This document shows positions 29,233-39,212 of a stretch of DNA of 39,674 nucleotides, in pieces. A program made the translations under genes and the position numbers. This DNA is from Candidatus Schekmanbacteria bacterium. Lineage in GTDB: Bacteria > CSSED10-310 > JACPHN01. A model generated the notes under the pieces. That model was not told the DNA's origin, made no database searches, and worked only from the letters and a program-made list of their open reading frames with translations. The number at the start of each line of letters is the position of its first letter. Position 1 is the stretch's first letter. The stretch is from assembly GCA_016188575.1 (NCBI GenBank), contig JACPHN010000237.1:1-39674 (forward strand), given 5' to 3'.

Positions 29233-30600
29233 TCACAGGACGTAGCGACTGAGATCCTTGTTCTTGACGAGGTCCGCAAGCTTCTCGCGCACGTACTCGG
29301 CGGTTACCGTGATGCGCTTCGGTGCGATGTCCGGGGCATCGAAGGACACTTCTTCCAGCAGCTTTTCGAGAATCGTGTGCAACCTTCGCGCGCCGATGTT
29401 CTCGGTGGCCTCGTTGACTTCTGCCGCTAGGGAGGCAATCTCGTCGATCGCCGAATCGCAGAAATCGACATCTAGCCCTTCGGTCTGCAACAGCATCCGA
29501 TACTGCAATGTAAGCGCGTTTCTGGGTTCTTTGAGGATGCGAACAAAGTCGTCTCGATCGAGGTTTTGTAGCTCAACGCGAATCGGGAAGCGACCCTGCA
29601 GCTCGGGAATCAGGTCCGAAGGCTTGGAGACGTGAAAGGCCCCGGCAGCAAGGAACAGGATGTGGTCGGTGCGGACCGGCCCGTACTTGGTGGTGACAGT
29701 CGAGCCCTCGACGATGGGCAGAATGTCTCTCTGCACTCCCTCGCGCGACACATCCGGGCCGTGGGTGGATTCCCGTCCGGCGATCTTGTCGATTTCGTCA
29801 AGGAAGATGATGCCGTCCTGCTCGACCCGCGCCAGTGCTTCTCGCACGACCTGGTCCATGTCGATCAGCTTCGCCGCCTCCTCGCCGGCGAGCTGCTTGA
29901 GCGCTTCCTTTACGTTCATCTTGCGTTTCTTACCGCCGCGGTTGCCGAACATTCCTGGCAGCATGTCTTTCATCTGCATACTGATTTCTTCGAGCCCGGA
30001 CCCTGTGAAGATTTTCATCAGCGGCACGTTGCTCTCGGTGACCTCGAGCTCGACCAGACGGTCGTCGAAGCGGCCTTCCTTCAGGCGTGCGCGAAACTTC
30101 TCACGCGTGTTGGAGGCTTGGGGGTCGCGCGTGACTTCGATGCCCGCACTGGACAACTCCTCGGTGCCGGGGCGGCCCGGCGGCAAGAGCAGGTCGAGCA
30201 ACCGCTCTTCCGCGAGCTCAGCGGCTTTGTCCGCGACTTCCTGCTGCTTCTCCTCCTTGACCATGTTCACGCCAAGCTCGCACAAGTCGCGAATCATGCT
30301 TTCCACGTCGCGGCCGACATAGCCGACCTCGGTGAACTTTGAGGCCTCGATCTTCAGGAACGGTGCCTTGACGAGGCGCGCCAGGCGGCGCGCGATCTCT
30401 GTCTTGCCGACACCTGTCGGTCCAATCAGGATGATGTTCTTCGGCAGAATTTCCTCGCGCATCTCCTCCGAGAGCTGTTGGCGACGCCAGCGATTGCGGA
30501 TGGCGACGGCAACCGCGCGCTTTGCCGAGGATTGCCCGACGATATATCGGTCCAGCTCGTCGACGATTTGGCGGGGCGTAAGATCTTGGGAGCTGCTCAT
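29233..30600 (-). CDS. hslU: HslUV protease ATPase subunit HslU (ClpY)
   Basis: 455 residues, similar to E. coli HslU (443). Walker A is [20 protein letters not shown], Walker [13 protein letters not shown], the pore loop [14 protein letters not shown], and the I-domain lies between about 110 and 240. The AAA+ sensor region [11 protein letters not shown] and [15 protein letters not shown] are typical. The C-terminus ends DLSRYVL, the tail that inserts into HslV and activates it. It unfolds substrates for the HslV chamber. Its ATG overlaps the hslV stop (ATGA), so the two are translated together. Confidence 0.98.
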   Translation of the reverse strand: MSSSQDLTPRQIVDELDRYIVGQSSAKRAVAVAIRNRWRRQQLSEEMREEILPKNIILIGPTGVGKTEIARRLARLVKAPFLKIEASKFTEVGYVGRDVESMIRDLCELGVNMVKEEKQQEVADKAAELAEERLLDLLLPPGRPGTEELSSAGIEVTRDPQASNTREKFRARLKEGRFDDRLVELEVTESNVPLMKIFTGSGLEEISMQMKDMLPGMFGNRGGKKRKMNVKEALKQLAGEEAAKLIDMDQVVREALARVEQDGIIFLDEIDKIAGRESTHGPDVSREGVQRDILPIVEGSTVTTKYGPVRTDHILFLAAGAFHVSKPSDLIPELQGRFPIRVELQNLDRDDFVRILKEPRNALTLQYRMLLQTEGLDVDFCDSAIDEIASLAAEVNEATENIGARRLHTILEKLLEEVSFDAPDIAPKRITVTAEYVREKLADLVKNKDLSRYVL

Positions 30601-31151
30601 GATTTGCTGCCGGATAGCGTTTCTAGCGTGATCTGATCATTGGTGTAAATACACACCTCTGACGCGATTCGCAAGGCTTCGGTGACGATCTCCTGCGGCG
30701 AGAGCTCCGTATGCCGCAACAGAGCCCGCGCCGCCGCAAGTGCGTACGGTCCTCCAGAACCGATGCACACAACGGCATCATCGGGCTCCAAGACGTCGCC
30801 GGTGCCCGAGATTAGCAGTGAGCTCTCGGCATCGGCAGCGATGATCATGGCTTCCAGCCGCCGCAGCAGCCGGTCGGTCCTCCAGTCCTTTGCCAGCTCG
30901 ACCGCCGCTCGCCCGAGCTGCCCATGGTATTGCTCCAACTTGGCTTCGAATCGCTCCAGAAGCGCGAAGGCGTCGGCGCTAGACCCGGCGAAGCCGACCA
31001 GAATTCGGTCCTGATAGAGCTTGCGGACCTTTCGCGCTGTGGCCTTCATTACGGTCTTGTCGAACGTCACCTGGCCATCGGAAGCCATGGCCACAATGTT
31101 GCCCCGGCGAACACAGGCCACTGTGGTTGCCGTCACTTTAGCGGATGACAT
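30597..31151 (-). CDS. hslV: HslUV protease peptidase subunit HslV (ClpQ)
   Basis: 184 residues. After a short leader (MSSAKVTA) comes [20 protein letters not shown], which aligns with the mature start TTIVSVRR of E. coli HslV, making Thr9 the probable catalytic nucleophile after processing. [38 protein letters not shown] and [17 protein letters not shown]-like segments follow. B. subtilis ClpQ also has an N-terminal leader before the nucleophile, so the extra residues are probably a propeptide. Start ATG 31151 lies 16 bases inside the 3' end of xerC; an upstream in-frame extension lies inside xerC and is not real. Confidence 0.97.
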   Translation of the reverse strand: MSSAKVTATTVACVRRGNIVAMASDGQVTFDKTVMKATARKVRKLYQDRILVGFAGSSADAFALLERFEAKLEQYHGQLGRAAVELAKDWRTDRLLRRLEAMIIAADAESSLLISGTGDVLEPDDAVVCIGSGGPYALAAARALLRHTELSPQEIVTEALRIASEVCIYTNDQITLETLSGSKS

Positions 31152-32161
31152 TTTCTGTAGACCTCCATGAGATATTCGGCGTCCAGGTTCGTGTAGCGCT
31201 GGGTCGTGGCGAGTCGTGAATGTCCAAGCAACTCCTGAATCGTGCGCAGATCGGCACCGGCGCCGAGCAGGTGAGTGGCAAAAGAGTGGCGCAACGTGTG
31301 AGGGTGGACATCGCCATCCAGTCCTGCGGCGACGCCGGCAAGCTTTACCAACCGCCGCATGGACCGGTCCGTGAGGCGCTCGCCGAAGCGATTGAGAAAC
31401 AGCGGTGCGAGGCTCGGCGGCCGGCTCTCTCCACCTGCCCGCCTGCGCAGGGCGTCGCGGAAAGGAAGGTACTGCTGAATCGCCTGGAGCGCCACGTGTG
31501 TCATCGGCACGAAGCGCTCTTTTCTCCCCTTGCCGCAAACGCGCACGGTGCGCCGCAGGATGGAGACGTTTCCGAGGTTGAGGGCGGCAACCTCGCCGAC
31601 GCGCAGACCGCATCCATAAAGCAACTCGACGATGGCGTGGTTACGGTGTTCAAGCGCCGGATCGTCGCTCTGCACGCCATCTTCCTCGACCAAACGAGCC
31701 GCTTCGTCGATGGACAGGCTCGCCGGCAAGTGTCTTGGTACTTTCGGTGACGGCACCGCGGTGCTCGCGTCGATTTCGATCCGGCCGTGCCGCGCTTGAA
31801 ACACGAGGAATCCCCGCAGTGCACTGGCGCGCCGCGCCACGGTGGCGGGCCGCATCCGGCGCCGGTAGAGAACGCCAAGGTAGGCGCGGGCCGCGGCGTT
31901 GACAATCTTCGCCGGCGGCGGTGCGGCCTGGTCACGGGGCAAGGGGCCGTCGCCGAGCAGCACCGTAATTTCTTCTCGCCCCACGAGTGCGTGTTCGACG
32001 AGGACTGAAAAAAAGTCGAGCAAGTCGGCGCGGTAGGCCCGCAATGTATGGACCGAAGCGTCTCGTTCCGCAGCAAGCTCGCGTACGTAGGCATCGATAA
32101 CTGCTGCTGCTCTTGTCAGGAGGCTGTCGCAGTCGCCGCCGCCGTCGTCGACTGCCGTCAC
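31133..32161 (-). CDS. xerC: Tyrosine recombinase XerC
   Basis: 342 residues. The N-terminal SAM-like core-binding domain (about 12-135) is followed by the catalytic domain with all active residues: first Arg in [15 protein letters not shown], Lys in [27 protein letters not shown] (His-x-x-Arg), [16 protein letters not shown] (His and the nucleophile Tyr). It resolves chromosome dimers at dif with XerD. Position between topA and hslV is the conserved place of the codV/xerC gene in Bacillus, where trmFO lies between topA and xerC; trmFO is missing here. GTG start overlaps the topA stop by 4 bases (GTGA). Confidence 0.95.
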   Translation of the reverse strand: MTAVDDGGGDCDSLLTRAAAVIDAYVRELAAERDASVHTLRAYRADLLDFFSVLVEHALVGREEITVLLGDGPLPRDQAAPPPAKIVNAAARAYLGVLYRRRMRPATVARRASALRGFLVFQARHGRIEIDASTAVPSPKVPRHLPASLSIDEAARLVEEDGVQSDDPALEHRNHAIVELLYGCGLRVGEVAALNLGNVSILRRTVRVCGKGRKERFVPMTHVALQAIQQYLPFRDALRRRAGGESRPPSLAPLFLNRFGERLTDRSMRRLVKLAGVAAGLDGDVHPHTLRHSFATHLLGAGADLRTIQELLGHSRLATTQRYTNLDAEYLMEVYRKCHPLK

Positions 32162-34410
32162 TGATTCACGCTCTTTTCAAGAGTTGAATCCGCCGCGGAT
32201 TCCCGCTTGTCAAGGTTCTCCGTGTGCTTGCACTTGGGGTAGTTGCGGCAGCCGACGAACGGACCGCGCTTACCCGTGCGCACGAGAAGGGTTCCTCCAC
32301 ACTTTGGGCAAGGGCGCTCCAGCTCGCGGAAACCGGTCTGCACCTGCCCTGCTCCGTCCTTGTATGCCGACACCGTATTCTTGCACTTGGGGTAGGCGCT
32401 ACAGGCCAGAAACGACCCGAAGCGACCCGTTCGCAGGATCATCTTGCTGCCGCACTGATCGCAGATCTTGTCTACCTCTTCCGGCAGGCGCGGCACCGGC
32501 TTGCCGTCAGGGGCGCGCTGAAAATCCGCCGTGAAGCGGCACTCGGGATAGCCTTCACAGGCGAGGAACTCGCCCTTGGTGCCCCACTTGACCACGAGCT
32601 TCTTGCCGCAACTGGGACACGGCAGGTCGGTCTCCTCGGTCAGGATCTTGACGCGGGCGCCCTTCTTCGCGGCTTCCAGATCGAGCACGAACGCTTGGTA
32701 GAATCGCGAAATCAGCTCGTGCCAGTCTCGCGTACCTTCCTCTACACCATCGAGATTCTCCTCCATGTCAGCGGTGAAGCGCACGTCTAATATGGCGGGG
32801 AAGCTCTCCACCAGGAGATCGGTCACGGTGAATCCCAGCGGGGTGGGGGAGAATCGGCCCTTCTCCTTCATGGTGTAGCTGCGGTCCTGAATCTTGGCCA
32901 TGATTGTGGCGTAGGTGCTGGGCCGGCCGATGCCGAGCTGTTCGAGCTCCTTGACGAGGGACGCTTCGTTGTAGCGCGGAGGTGGTTGCGTAAAGTGCTG
33001 CTCGGGCTCCAGTTTTCGCAATCGCAGGGTCTCTCCGGAGCTGACCACAGGAAGAATCAGATCCTTGTCATCCGACTCTGCGTCACTGGCGTCAGCTCGC
33101 CGCACTTCGTCGGTGTCACGCGACACGTTGTAAACCTTCAGGAATCCCTCGAATCTCAGGATGGAGCCGGTGGCGCGCAACCCGTAGATGCCGTTGGCGA
33201 TATCTATGTTCGTCGCATCGAAGAGAGCGTTGGCCATTTGTGACGCCACGAAGCGCTTCCACACCAGGTCATACAGACGTTCCTGCTCGTCCGTCAGTTG
33301 CCCGCGCAGCGACTCGGGCGAGCGCGTGACATCCGTTGGCCGAATGGCCTCATGTGCATCCTGAGCTGACTTTGCGTTGCGATAGGAACGCGGGCGTTCG
33401 GGCACGTAGGCTTTCCCGTAGCGATCGGAGACCAGGGCACGGACAGCTTCCACGGCCTGGTCGCTGACGCGCGTGGAGTCCGTCCGCATGTAGGTGATCA
33501 GGCCCACCGGACCCTCGTCGCCGAGCGGGAGGCCCTCATAGAGCTGCTGCGCAACGCGCATCGTGCGCTGCGTGGCAAATCGCAACTTGCGGAAGGATTC
33601 TTGCTGGAGGGTGCTGGTGGTGAAAGGAGGGACCGGCTGGCGCTGCTTCTCCCGCATCGTCACCCCGGATACGGTGAAGCTGCCCGCCTTGAGCTCATCG
33701 ACGATGCGCGCCGCGGTTGCGCCGTCGCTGACTTCGGCCTTTTCCTTGCCAATGCGAATGAGCTTGGCAAGGAAAGCGGGAGGATTGGCGGCCTGAAGCT
33801 GGGCTTGAATGGTCCAGTACTCCTTGGCGACGAAGGCCGCGATCTCGCGCTCGCGGTCGCAGATCAGCCGCAGCGCCACAGATTGGACCCGCCCGGCCGA
33901 CAGCCCCCGCCGAACGCGCTCCCAGAGGAGCGGGCTAATGCGATAACCGACCAGTCGGTCGAGAACGCGGCGAGCCTGCTGGGCATTGTACTTGTCCTGA
34001 TCCAGGGCTCGGGGGTGGGCCAGCGCCTCGGCGACGCCATGCTTGGTAATTTCGTGAATCAGAACTCGCTGGATGTTCGCGTTCGAGGTCTTGCAGATCT
34101 CTTCCGCGATATGCCAGGCAATTGCTTCCCCCTCGCGGTCAGGGTCTGCTGCCAAGAACACTGTGGTTGCGTCTATTGCCGCCTTTTTGATACGCTTGAC
34201 GATTTCCCCTTTGCCGGGAATTAGCTTGTACTGGGGTTTGAACTGGTCTTCGATGTCAACGCCGAGCTCGCGCTTCGGTAGGTCTTTGATATGACCCACT
34301 GATGCCTCCACTTGATACCCGTTGCCCAGGTATCGCTTCAGCGTGCGCGCCTTCGCCGGCGACTCGACGATGACAAGCGACGACTCTTGCTCAGTCTTCG
34401 TCTTTGCCAT
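32158..34410 (-). CDS. topA: DNA topoisomerase I TopA
   Basis: 750 residues. Toprim domain: SLVIVESPAKARTLKRYLGN and FLAADPDREGEAIAWHIAE (Asp-x-Asp-x-Glu). The nucleophile is Tyr307 in GPVGLITYMRTDSTR. The core ends near residue 590, then three C4 zinc modules follow: CPSCGKKLVV...CEGYPEC, CDQCGSKMIL...CSAYPKC and CPKCGGTLLV...CRNYPKC, all with four cysteines. It relaxes negative supercoils. It lies downstream of dprA and overlaps xerC, as in the widespread dprA-topA-xerC order. Confidence 0.98.
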   Translation of the reverse strand: MAKTKTEQESSLVIVESPAKARTLKRYLGNGYQVEASVGHIKDLPKRELGVDIEDQFKPQYKLIPGKGEIVKRIKKAAIDATTVFLAADPDREGEAIAWHIAEEICKTSNANIQRVLIHEITKHGVAEALAHPRALDQDKYNAQQARRVLDRLVGYRISPLLWERVRRGLSAGRVQSVALRLICDREREIAAFVAKEYWTIQAQLQAANPPAFLAKLIRIGKEKAEVSDGATAARIVDELKAGSFTVSGVTMREKQRQPVPPFTTSTLQQESFRKLRFATQRTMRVAQQLYEGLPLGDEGPVGLITYMRTDSTRVSDQAVEAVRALVSDRYGKAYVPERPRSYRNAKSAQDAHEAIRPTDVTRSPESLRGQLTDEQERLYDLVWKRFVASQMANALFDATNIDIANGIYGLRATGSILRFEGFLKVYNVSRDTDEVRRADASDAESDDKDLILPVVSSGETLRLRKLEPEQHFTQPPPRYNEASLVKELEQLGIGRPSTYATIMAKIQDRSYTMKEKGRFSPTPLGFTVTDLLVESFPAILDVRFTADMEENLDGVEEGTRDWHELISRFYQAFVLDLEAAKKGARVKILTEETDLPCPSCGKKLVVKWGTKGEFLACEGYPECRFTADFQRAPDGKPVPRLPEEVDKICDQCGSKMILRTGRFGSFLACSAYPKCKNTVSAYKDGAGQVQTGFRELERPCPKCGGTLLVRTGKRGPFVGCRNYPKCKHTENLDKRESAADSTLEKSVNQ

Positions 34411-34489
34411 GAGATTCTACCTGCGAGGAGAGAGAAAATTTACGTAATGGACTGCATATTGGGGATTGGCGACCCCTGCTCATCATTAT

Positions 34490-35551
34490 TCAAATCGGTA
34501 GCGACCGCGGATCCCCTGAGTCGGCGATCTGGTCGGGGGCGTCGCCGGGGCGGCTGCCTCTCGGCGCCGGTGGGGTGAACCGCCGGATACGTGGTTCCAA
34601 GACACTAATGATGTCGCGGAAATCCTCTACGAGGTAGGCGCCGTCCTTGATGAGGCGGTTGCTTCCGATAGAGTTGCGTGACGTCACGTTGCCGGGGATG
34701 GCAAACACGTCGCGTCCCACGTCGATGGCTTCCCGTGCCGTGATGAGCGCGCCACTGCGCTCCGGCGCCTCAACGACCACGACTCCCAGCCCGAGCGCGG
34801 CAATGATGCGATTGCGGCGCGGAAAATGGCCGGGCCGCGGGGGGGTAGATGGCAGGAGCTCCGACAGAATCGCGCCGTTTTCAGAGATCCTCTCGGCGAG
34901 CTCGGCATGCTCCGTCGGGTACAGCTTCCCGAGACCACTCCCGAGCACTGCGATGGTCCGCCCTCCTTTTGGCCGGAGGGCGGCGCTGTGCGCTTCCGCG
35001 TCGATTCCCCGGGCGAGCCCGCTGACGATGGTAATGCCCAGTGCCGACAACTCGGCGGCGAGCTTGCCCGCGACGAGCCGACCGTACGCCGTGGGCCAGC
35101 GGGTGCCCACGATAGCGACGGCAATGGGATCCCGTGCCGGTTCGTAATCGCCCTGGGCGAAAAGGAGCTCAGGAGGGTCGTAGAGCTCTTGCAGAGACGG
35201 CGGGTAGCGGCGCTCGCCGCGTAACACGATAGAAGCACTGTGTGCCTCGAGCAGGCGGTACTCGGTCGCAAGTCTCTCCGCCGTGGCTGAGCACGGGGTC
35301 GCGGACAGAGCGTCAGCGATGTCCACCAAGAGCCGTCCGGGAATTCCCTCCACAACCCGGAGCTGCGCGACGGCGGCGGGGGGGACGCGGTCAAGTGGGC
35401 CGAGGCATCTGCGCAGGCGACGAATCGCGGCCCAACCGATTCCAGGGACGGTCATGATTCGCAAAATTGCGGCGGCTTCGGCACTAGGAGACCGGCTACT
35501 GGCGCTGCGGCGGTCCGCAGAGCCCCTGTCATTGATGCGCTGTCTGTCCAT
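34490..35551 (-). CDS. dprA: DNA processing protein DprA/Smf
   Basis: About 353 residues with this start. N-terminal helix-hairpin-helix-like segment (ILRIMTVPGIGWAAIRRLRR), then the Rossmann-type DprA core: YPPSLQELYDPPELLFAQGD, VAIVGTRWPTAYGRLVAGKL, GITIVSGLARGIDAEAHSAA, TIAVLGSGLGKLYPTEHAEL, FPRRNRIIAALGLGVVVVEA, RDVFAIPGNVTSRNSIGSNR. The C-terminal tail is low-complexity and lacks a clear winged-helix domain. DprA binds single-stranded DNA and loads RecA in transformation. The start is uncertain: 35551 has a weak AGG; 35617 would add 22 residues. Confidence 0.93.
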   Translation of the reverse strand: MDRQRINDRGSADRRSASSRSPSAEAAAILRIMTVPGIGWAAIRRLRRCLGPLDRVPPAAVAQLRVVEGIPGRLLVDIADALSATPCSATAERLATEYRLLEAHSASIVLRGERRYPPSLQELYDPPELLFAQGDYEPARDPIAVAIVGTRWPTAYGRLVAGKLAAELSALGITIVSGLARGIDAEAHSAALRPKGGRTIAVLGSGLGKLYPTEHAELAERISENGAILSELLPSTPPRPGHFPRRNRIIAALGLGVVVVEAPERSGALITAREAIDVGRDVFAIPGNVTSRNSIGSNRLIKDGAYLVEDFRDIISVLEPRIRRFTPPAPRGSRPGDAPDQIADSGDPRSLPI

Positions 35552-35782
35552 GACCTGTGCGAGATTCGGTCGCTGAGATTCCCGCGTGTACTTGTGGCCG
35601 GACATGGCCGCTGTCAAGCGCCGCCTCGGCTGCGCGGGAAAAGTGCGGTGTCGTTATACACGGAGCGGACCCCATCGCGCAAGCGACACCGCGACGTTGC
35701 TCATTGCCACGCGTGTGGGGCTTTACCTGCGCGGCGCGCGGAACTATGAAACGCCCATCAATCTGGTGTGGGCGATGGAGTG

Positions 35783-36700
35783 ATGCTGACCTTCATTCTG
35801 CGACGGCTGCTGTGGATGATCCCAGTCCTTGGGATTATTGCCACGATCACGTTTTTTTTCGTCAAGTCCGTTCCCGGCGGTCCCTTCGACGCGGAGCGGC
35901 GGCTGCCCCCGGCAATCGAGCGGAACATTCGCGCCAGGTACAAGCTCGATGATCCCATCGCGAAGCAATACGTTCGCTACATGGGAAACCTGCTGCGGCT
36001 GGATCTGGGGCCATCATTCAAGTATCGGAGCCGCAGCGTCAACGAGATCATCATCCAGGCATTCCCTGTTTCCGTGACGCTCGGTGTCGCTGCCATGACC
36101 ATTGCGCTACTGGTCGGGCTATCGGCTGGGGTCGTCGCCGCGGTCCGGCACAACACGGCGATCGACTACGCCGCCATGGCGGTCGCCATGATCGGTGTTT
36201 CGATACCCAATTTTGTGCTGGGCCCCATTCTCCTGATCTTGCTCGTGTTTCTTGCTGGGGCCTTGCCGGTGGCTGGATGGGGGACACCAAGCCACGTCGT
36301 GCTCCCGGCGATGGCACTGAGCGCGCCGTACGCAGCCTATGTCGCGCGCCTGACGCGAGCCGGCATGCTCGAAGTCATTCGCAAGGACTACATTCGCACC
36401 GCGTGGTCGAAGGGGCTCGACGCGCGGCGTGTAGTTCTTGGACACGCACTGAAGAATGCAATCCTCCCCGTCATCAGCTACCTTGGGCCGGCGAGCGCCG
36501 GCATCGTTACCGGATCGCTCGTCGTCGAGCGTATCTTCCACGTTCCGGGGATTGGGACCTTTTTCATCAATGGCGCTCTCGCCCGAGACTACACCGTAGT
36601 CATGGGGACCACTCTGTTGTACTCCTCGCTTCTGGTGTTTCTTAACCTCGTCGTGGATATCGCTTATGCCTACGTTGACCCCAGAATCGAGCTCGGCTAA
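35783..36700 (+). CDS. Oligopeptide-type ABC transporter permease (OppB/DppB family)
   Basis: 305 residues with six membrane segments and the usual opening MLTFILRRLLWMIPVLGIIA. The periplasmic loop has VRYMGNLLRLDLGPSFKYRS, and the cytoplasmic coupling loop LTRAGMLEVIRKDYIRTAWS then KGL is the EAA motif. The end, MGTTLLYSSLLVFLNLVVDI and YVDPRIELG, is standard for OppB. It probably imports oligopeptides or nickel-type ligands. No binding protein or ATPase gene is in the window. Start ATG 35783 overlaps a TGA (TGATG) of a short open frame of doubtful reality. The next permease gene overlaps its end. Confidence 0.95.
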   Translation: MLTFILRRLLWMIPVLGIIATITFFFVKSVPGGPFDAERRLPPAIERNIRARYKLDDPIAKQYVRYMGNLLRLDLGPSFKYRSRSVNEIIIQAFPVSVTLGVAAMTIALLVGLSAGVVAAVRHNTAIDYAAMAVAMIGVSIPNFVLGPILLILLVFLAGALPVAGWGTPSHVVLPAMALSAPYAAYVARLTRAGMLEVIRKDYIRTAWSKGLDARRVVLGHALKNAILPVISYLGPASAGIVTGSLVVERIFHVPGIGTFFINGALARDYTVVMGTTLLYSSLLVFLNLVVDIAYAYVDPRIELG

Positions 36701-37616
36701 AGCGCCAGTGCAGGCCGATGCGGCGGGTCGCCTGGCCGTGCCTGCCGTCGCGCGAGCTGGAGCGTCGCTGTGGCGGGACGCGTGGCGAAGATTGCTTCGC
36801 AACCGGGCCGCGGTGTTCGGTGCGGTGGTGATCGCCTTCTTGATCGCCATCTGCCTCGCGACCCCGTATCTCGCTCCCTACAGCGACGAGGAGCAGGACT
36901 TTGCGGCACAGTTCCAACCCCCATCGGCGAAGCACCTCTTTGGGACAGACATCAAGGGGCGCGACCTGCTCACTCGAGTGATGTATGGTGGCCGCATTTC
37001 ACTGGCCGTAGGCGTGGTCGCTACATTCGTTAGCATGCTGATAGGCATTGCCTGGGGATCGGTAGCCGGCTACGTTGGGGGGAGAACTGATGAGGTAATG
37101 ATGCGCATAGTAGATATCCTGTATTCCATTCCATTCATTTTCTTCGTCATCTTGCTGATGCTGTACCTGGGGCGAAGCCTGGTCAATATCTTTCTTGCGC
37201 TCGGAGCCGTGCAATGGTTGACGATGAGTCGCATCGTGCGCGGGCAGATTCTTTCCCTCAAGCACAAAGAGTTCGTCGAGGCTTCGCGGGCGCTCGGCGC
37301 TGGACCGGCGCGCGTCCTGACCAGTCATCTGATCCCGAATCTTCTCGGACCCGTCATTGTCTATGCCACGCTGACCGTGCCCATGGTCATGCTCGAGGAG
37401 GCATTCCTGTCCTTTCTGGGGCTGGGTGTGCAAGCGCCGAGAACGAGCTGGGGATCGCTGGCCGCGGACGGCGCCGCCAACATCAATCCCGTCCGCATCT
37501 ACTGGTGGTTGATCGTCTTTCCTGGCATGGCGCTCGCGGCTACGCTCTTTTCGCTCAACTTCCTCGGCGACGGCCTGCGTGACGCTCTCGATCCGCAACT
37601 GAAGGACAAGGCATGA
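36666..37616 (+). CDS. Oligopeptide-type ABC transporter permease (OppC/DppC family)
   Basis: 316 residues. After a polar N-terminus comes WRDAWRRLLRNRAAVFGAVV with the first membrane helix, then HLFGTDIKGRDLLTRVMYGG, the OppC hallmark, and the coupling loop KEFVEASRALGAGPARVLTS. The end FLGDGLRDALDPQLKD is typical. It pairs with the upstream OppB-type permease to form the membrane channel. The start overlaps the preceding gene by 35 bases; a later GTG at 36708 is possible. The stop overlaps the next gene (ATGA). Confidence 0.95.
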   Translation: MPTLTPESSSAKAPVQADAAGRLAVPAVARAGASLWRDAWRRLLRNRAAVFGAVVIAFLIAICLATPYLAPYSDEEQDFAAQFQPPSAKHLFGTDIKGRDLLTRVMYGGRISLAVGVVATFVSMLIGIAWGSVAGYVGGRTDEVMMRIVDILYSIPFIFFVILLMLYLGRSLVNIFLALGAVQWLTMSRIVRGQILSLKHKEFVEASRALGAGPARVLTSHLIPNLLGPVIVYATLTVPMVMLEEAFLSFLGLGVQAPRTSWGSLAADGAANINPVRIYWWLIVFPGMALAATLFSLNFLGDGLRDALDPQLKDKA

Positions 37617-38158
37617 CCCCGGATAGCGGACTCTCAATCGGTGAGCTCCTGCGCATCATCCCGCACCGATATCCGATGCTGATGATCGACAGGGTGGTCA
37701 CCTGCCAACCTGGTCGATACGTGCGCGCGAGAAAGAACGTCAGTGCCGGCGAGCCGTACTTTCAAGGGCATTTTCCGGGCCATCCAATCATGCCTGGCGT
37801 GCTAATTGTCGAGGCCATGGCTCAGGCCGGCGCGGTACTCGTGCTTACCAAGCTCGCCGAGAACGCCCGGTCCGCCGACGATGGGGCCGCCGCCGGCACA
37901 AACCTGGACGAGGTCTGGCGCAGCCCGTCATGGAGCGGTGAGCGGCCAATGGTATACCTCCGGGCGATCGAGCGGGCGCGCTTTCGCCGTCCCGTGTCTC
38001 CGGGGGACGTGCTGGACCTGGAGGTAACGCTGGTTTCCCAGCGAAGCGAGCTCTGGAAGGTCAGCGCCAAGGCCCATGTGGACGAGGCACTGGTGGCGTC
38101 CGCGGAGCTCGGCGCAGTGGTGGTGTGGACGCCGCTTCCGCGCTGTCAAGACCCATGA
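37613..38158 (+). CDS. FabZ-like (3R)-hydroxyacyl-ACP dehydratase
   Basis: 181 residues, longer than the usual 140-155. It has the FabZ opening LLRIIPHRYPMLMIDRVVTC and the active-site segment GHFPGHPIMPGVLIVEAMAQ with the catalytic His and Glu. An extra polar stretch of about 30 residues (near 85-115, NARSADDGAAAGTN followed by a Trp/Ser-rich part) lies between the central helix and the strand VYLRAIERARFRRPVSPGD. FabZ dehydrates 3-hydroxyacyl-ACP. It overlaps the oppC-type stop by 4 bases, so it is co-translated with the permeases, an odd combination. No lpxA/lpxD neighbours are present; a specialised or LpxA-unlinked copy is likely. Confidence 0.85.
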   Translation: MTPDSGLSIGELLRIIPHRYPMLMIDRVVTCQPGRYVRARKNVSAGEPYFQGHFPGHPIMPGVLIVEAMAQAGAVLVLTKLAENARSADDGAAAGTNLDEVWRSPSWSGERPMVYLRAIERARFRRPVSPGDVLDLEVTLVSQRSELWKVSAKAHVDEALVASAELGAVVVWTPLPRCQDP

Positions 38159-38251
38159 TTGTGCCGTTCCTCACGCTATGGCGTCGAGTCGAAGCGCACG
38201 TCATCCAAGGAAGAGCGGTGGATCTGCCAATTTACCGAAGAAGTGGAAGTG

Positions 38252-38976
38252 ATGCACCGTGGAATTCAGTTCTTCATCGCCTCGTTGCTGCTAGTTGTTG
38301 TTTTCCCCTTGTGAGGATGTGCTGGAGCGCGGCTACCTGAAGAATATTTCCAGAAGGAGCGCACGGTCGATGTGTATGAGCGTGCGCCTGGGGTAGCCAC
38401 CTACTACTGGTGGTTCAGTCAAGTGCCCGCAGGGGATCAGCATCTCGTACCCGTCGACGAGAGTGGTGTCTCTCGCGTACTTCTTTTGATTTCAGGGGAT
38501 TTCCAATCGGAGCTCCAGACGTGGTTTCCTTATCAGCGGAAACTACGGACGCCTCCGGATCTACTGTCGGGGGTTTTCTCTGCCGGGCTCGCGCGAACAC
38601 TGGAGACCTCCGGCTTCTTGCGTGTTCGGGGTCCCGTAAAGCTGGCGGCGAAGCAAGCCGCGGAGAACCCAGAGGGTGGCGTGAATGTGGGATTAGGGAA
38701 CGCTACCGCTGCCATCCCGAGTCATGCGCGCAGCGCTATGAGAAACCTTGGCTCACGGGTCTACAAGATCCGGCAGACATGCTCTTGATTCTTGACATCT
38801 CTACATATGGCTTCTACCGGAGCGCACCATATTCCGGACAAGGCGGACTCATCGCCGTGTTGGTCGACAAAGCTATTCCAACCCCGGTTAGCTGGACAGG
38901 TGTCGTAGTTTTCCACCGGCTACGCCGACCCGCGCCGGATGAAACGGACGACCTAACAACGTGGATTTCCTACTAG
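38252..38976 (+). pseudogene. Decayed lipoprotein gene with stop codon in its lipobox
   Basis: ATG 38252 begins MHRGIQFFIASLLLVVVFPL, a lipoprotein signal peptide, but a TGA (38312-38314) follows directly, then in the same frame GCAGARLPEEYFQKERTVDV. The lipobox would be L-[stop]-G-C, so a Ser, Trp or similar codon has become TGA. The same frame reads convincingly on to about 38500 (YYWWFSQVPAG, VSRVLLLISGDFQ). Protein-like sequence then continues in the +2 frame (GAPDVVSLSAETT; later QDPADMLLILDISTYGFYRS and VVVFHRLRRPAPDETDD) to a stop at 38974. The gene thus carries at least one nonsense and one frameshift change. I do not recognise the family. Local GC is lower than around it. Confidence 0.6.
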
Positions 38977-39212
38977 CGACCCTGATACGATGTCAGGACA
39001 CAACGCGTGATCGCTGTGCCCCGCTGCAGAGCCTTTCTTGACCGCTCGGCGGGACGCGAGAGAGTCTTACTGAATGCGGATTTCGTATTGGGCCAGTCCG
39101 GCTTGTGCGCTGCTTGGTTGCATGGCAGTCTCCGATCGACGCCGTCGCGGCTATGGCGGGCCAATCCAGCGCCGCCCGCTGGGCACCGGTCACTCGATGG
39201 GAGGAATCGAAC

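Noticed and set aside
35586-35783. A 65-codon open frame whose stop overlaps the oppB-type start (TGATG)
   Set aside because: No ribosome-binding site, a mixed Cys/Arg/Tyr composition and no recognisable domain; the overlap may be chance.
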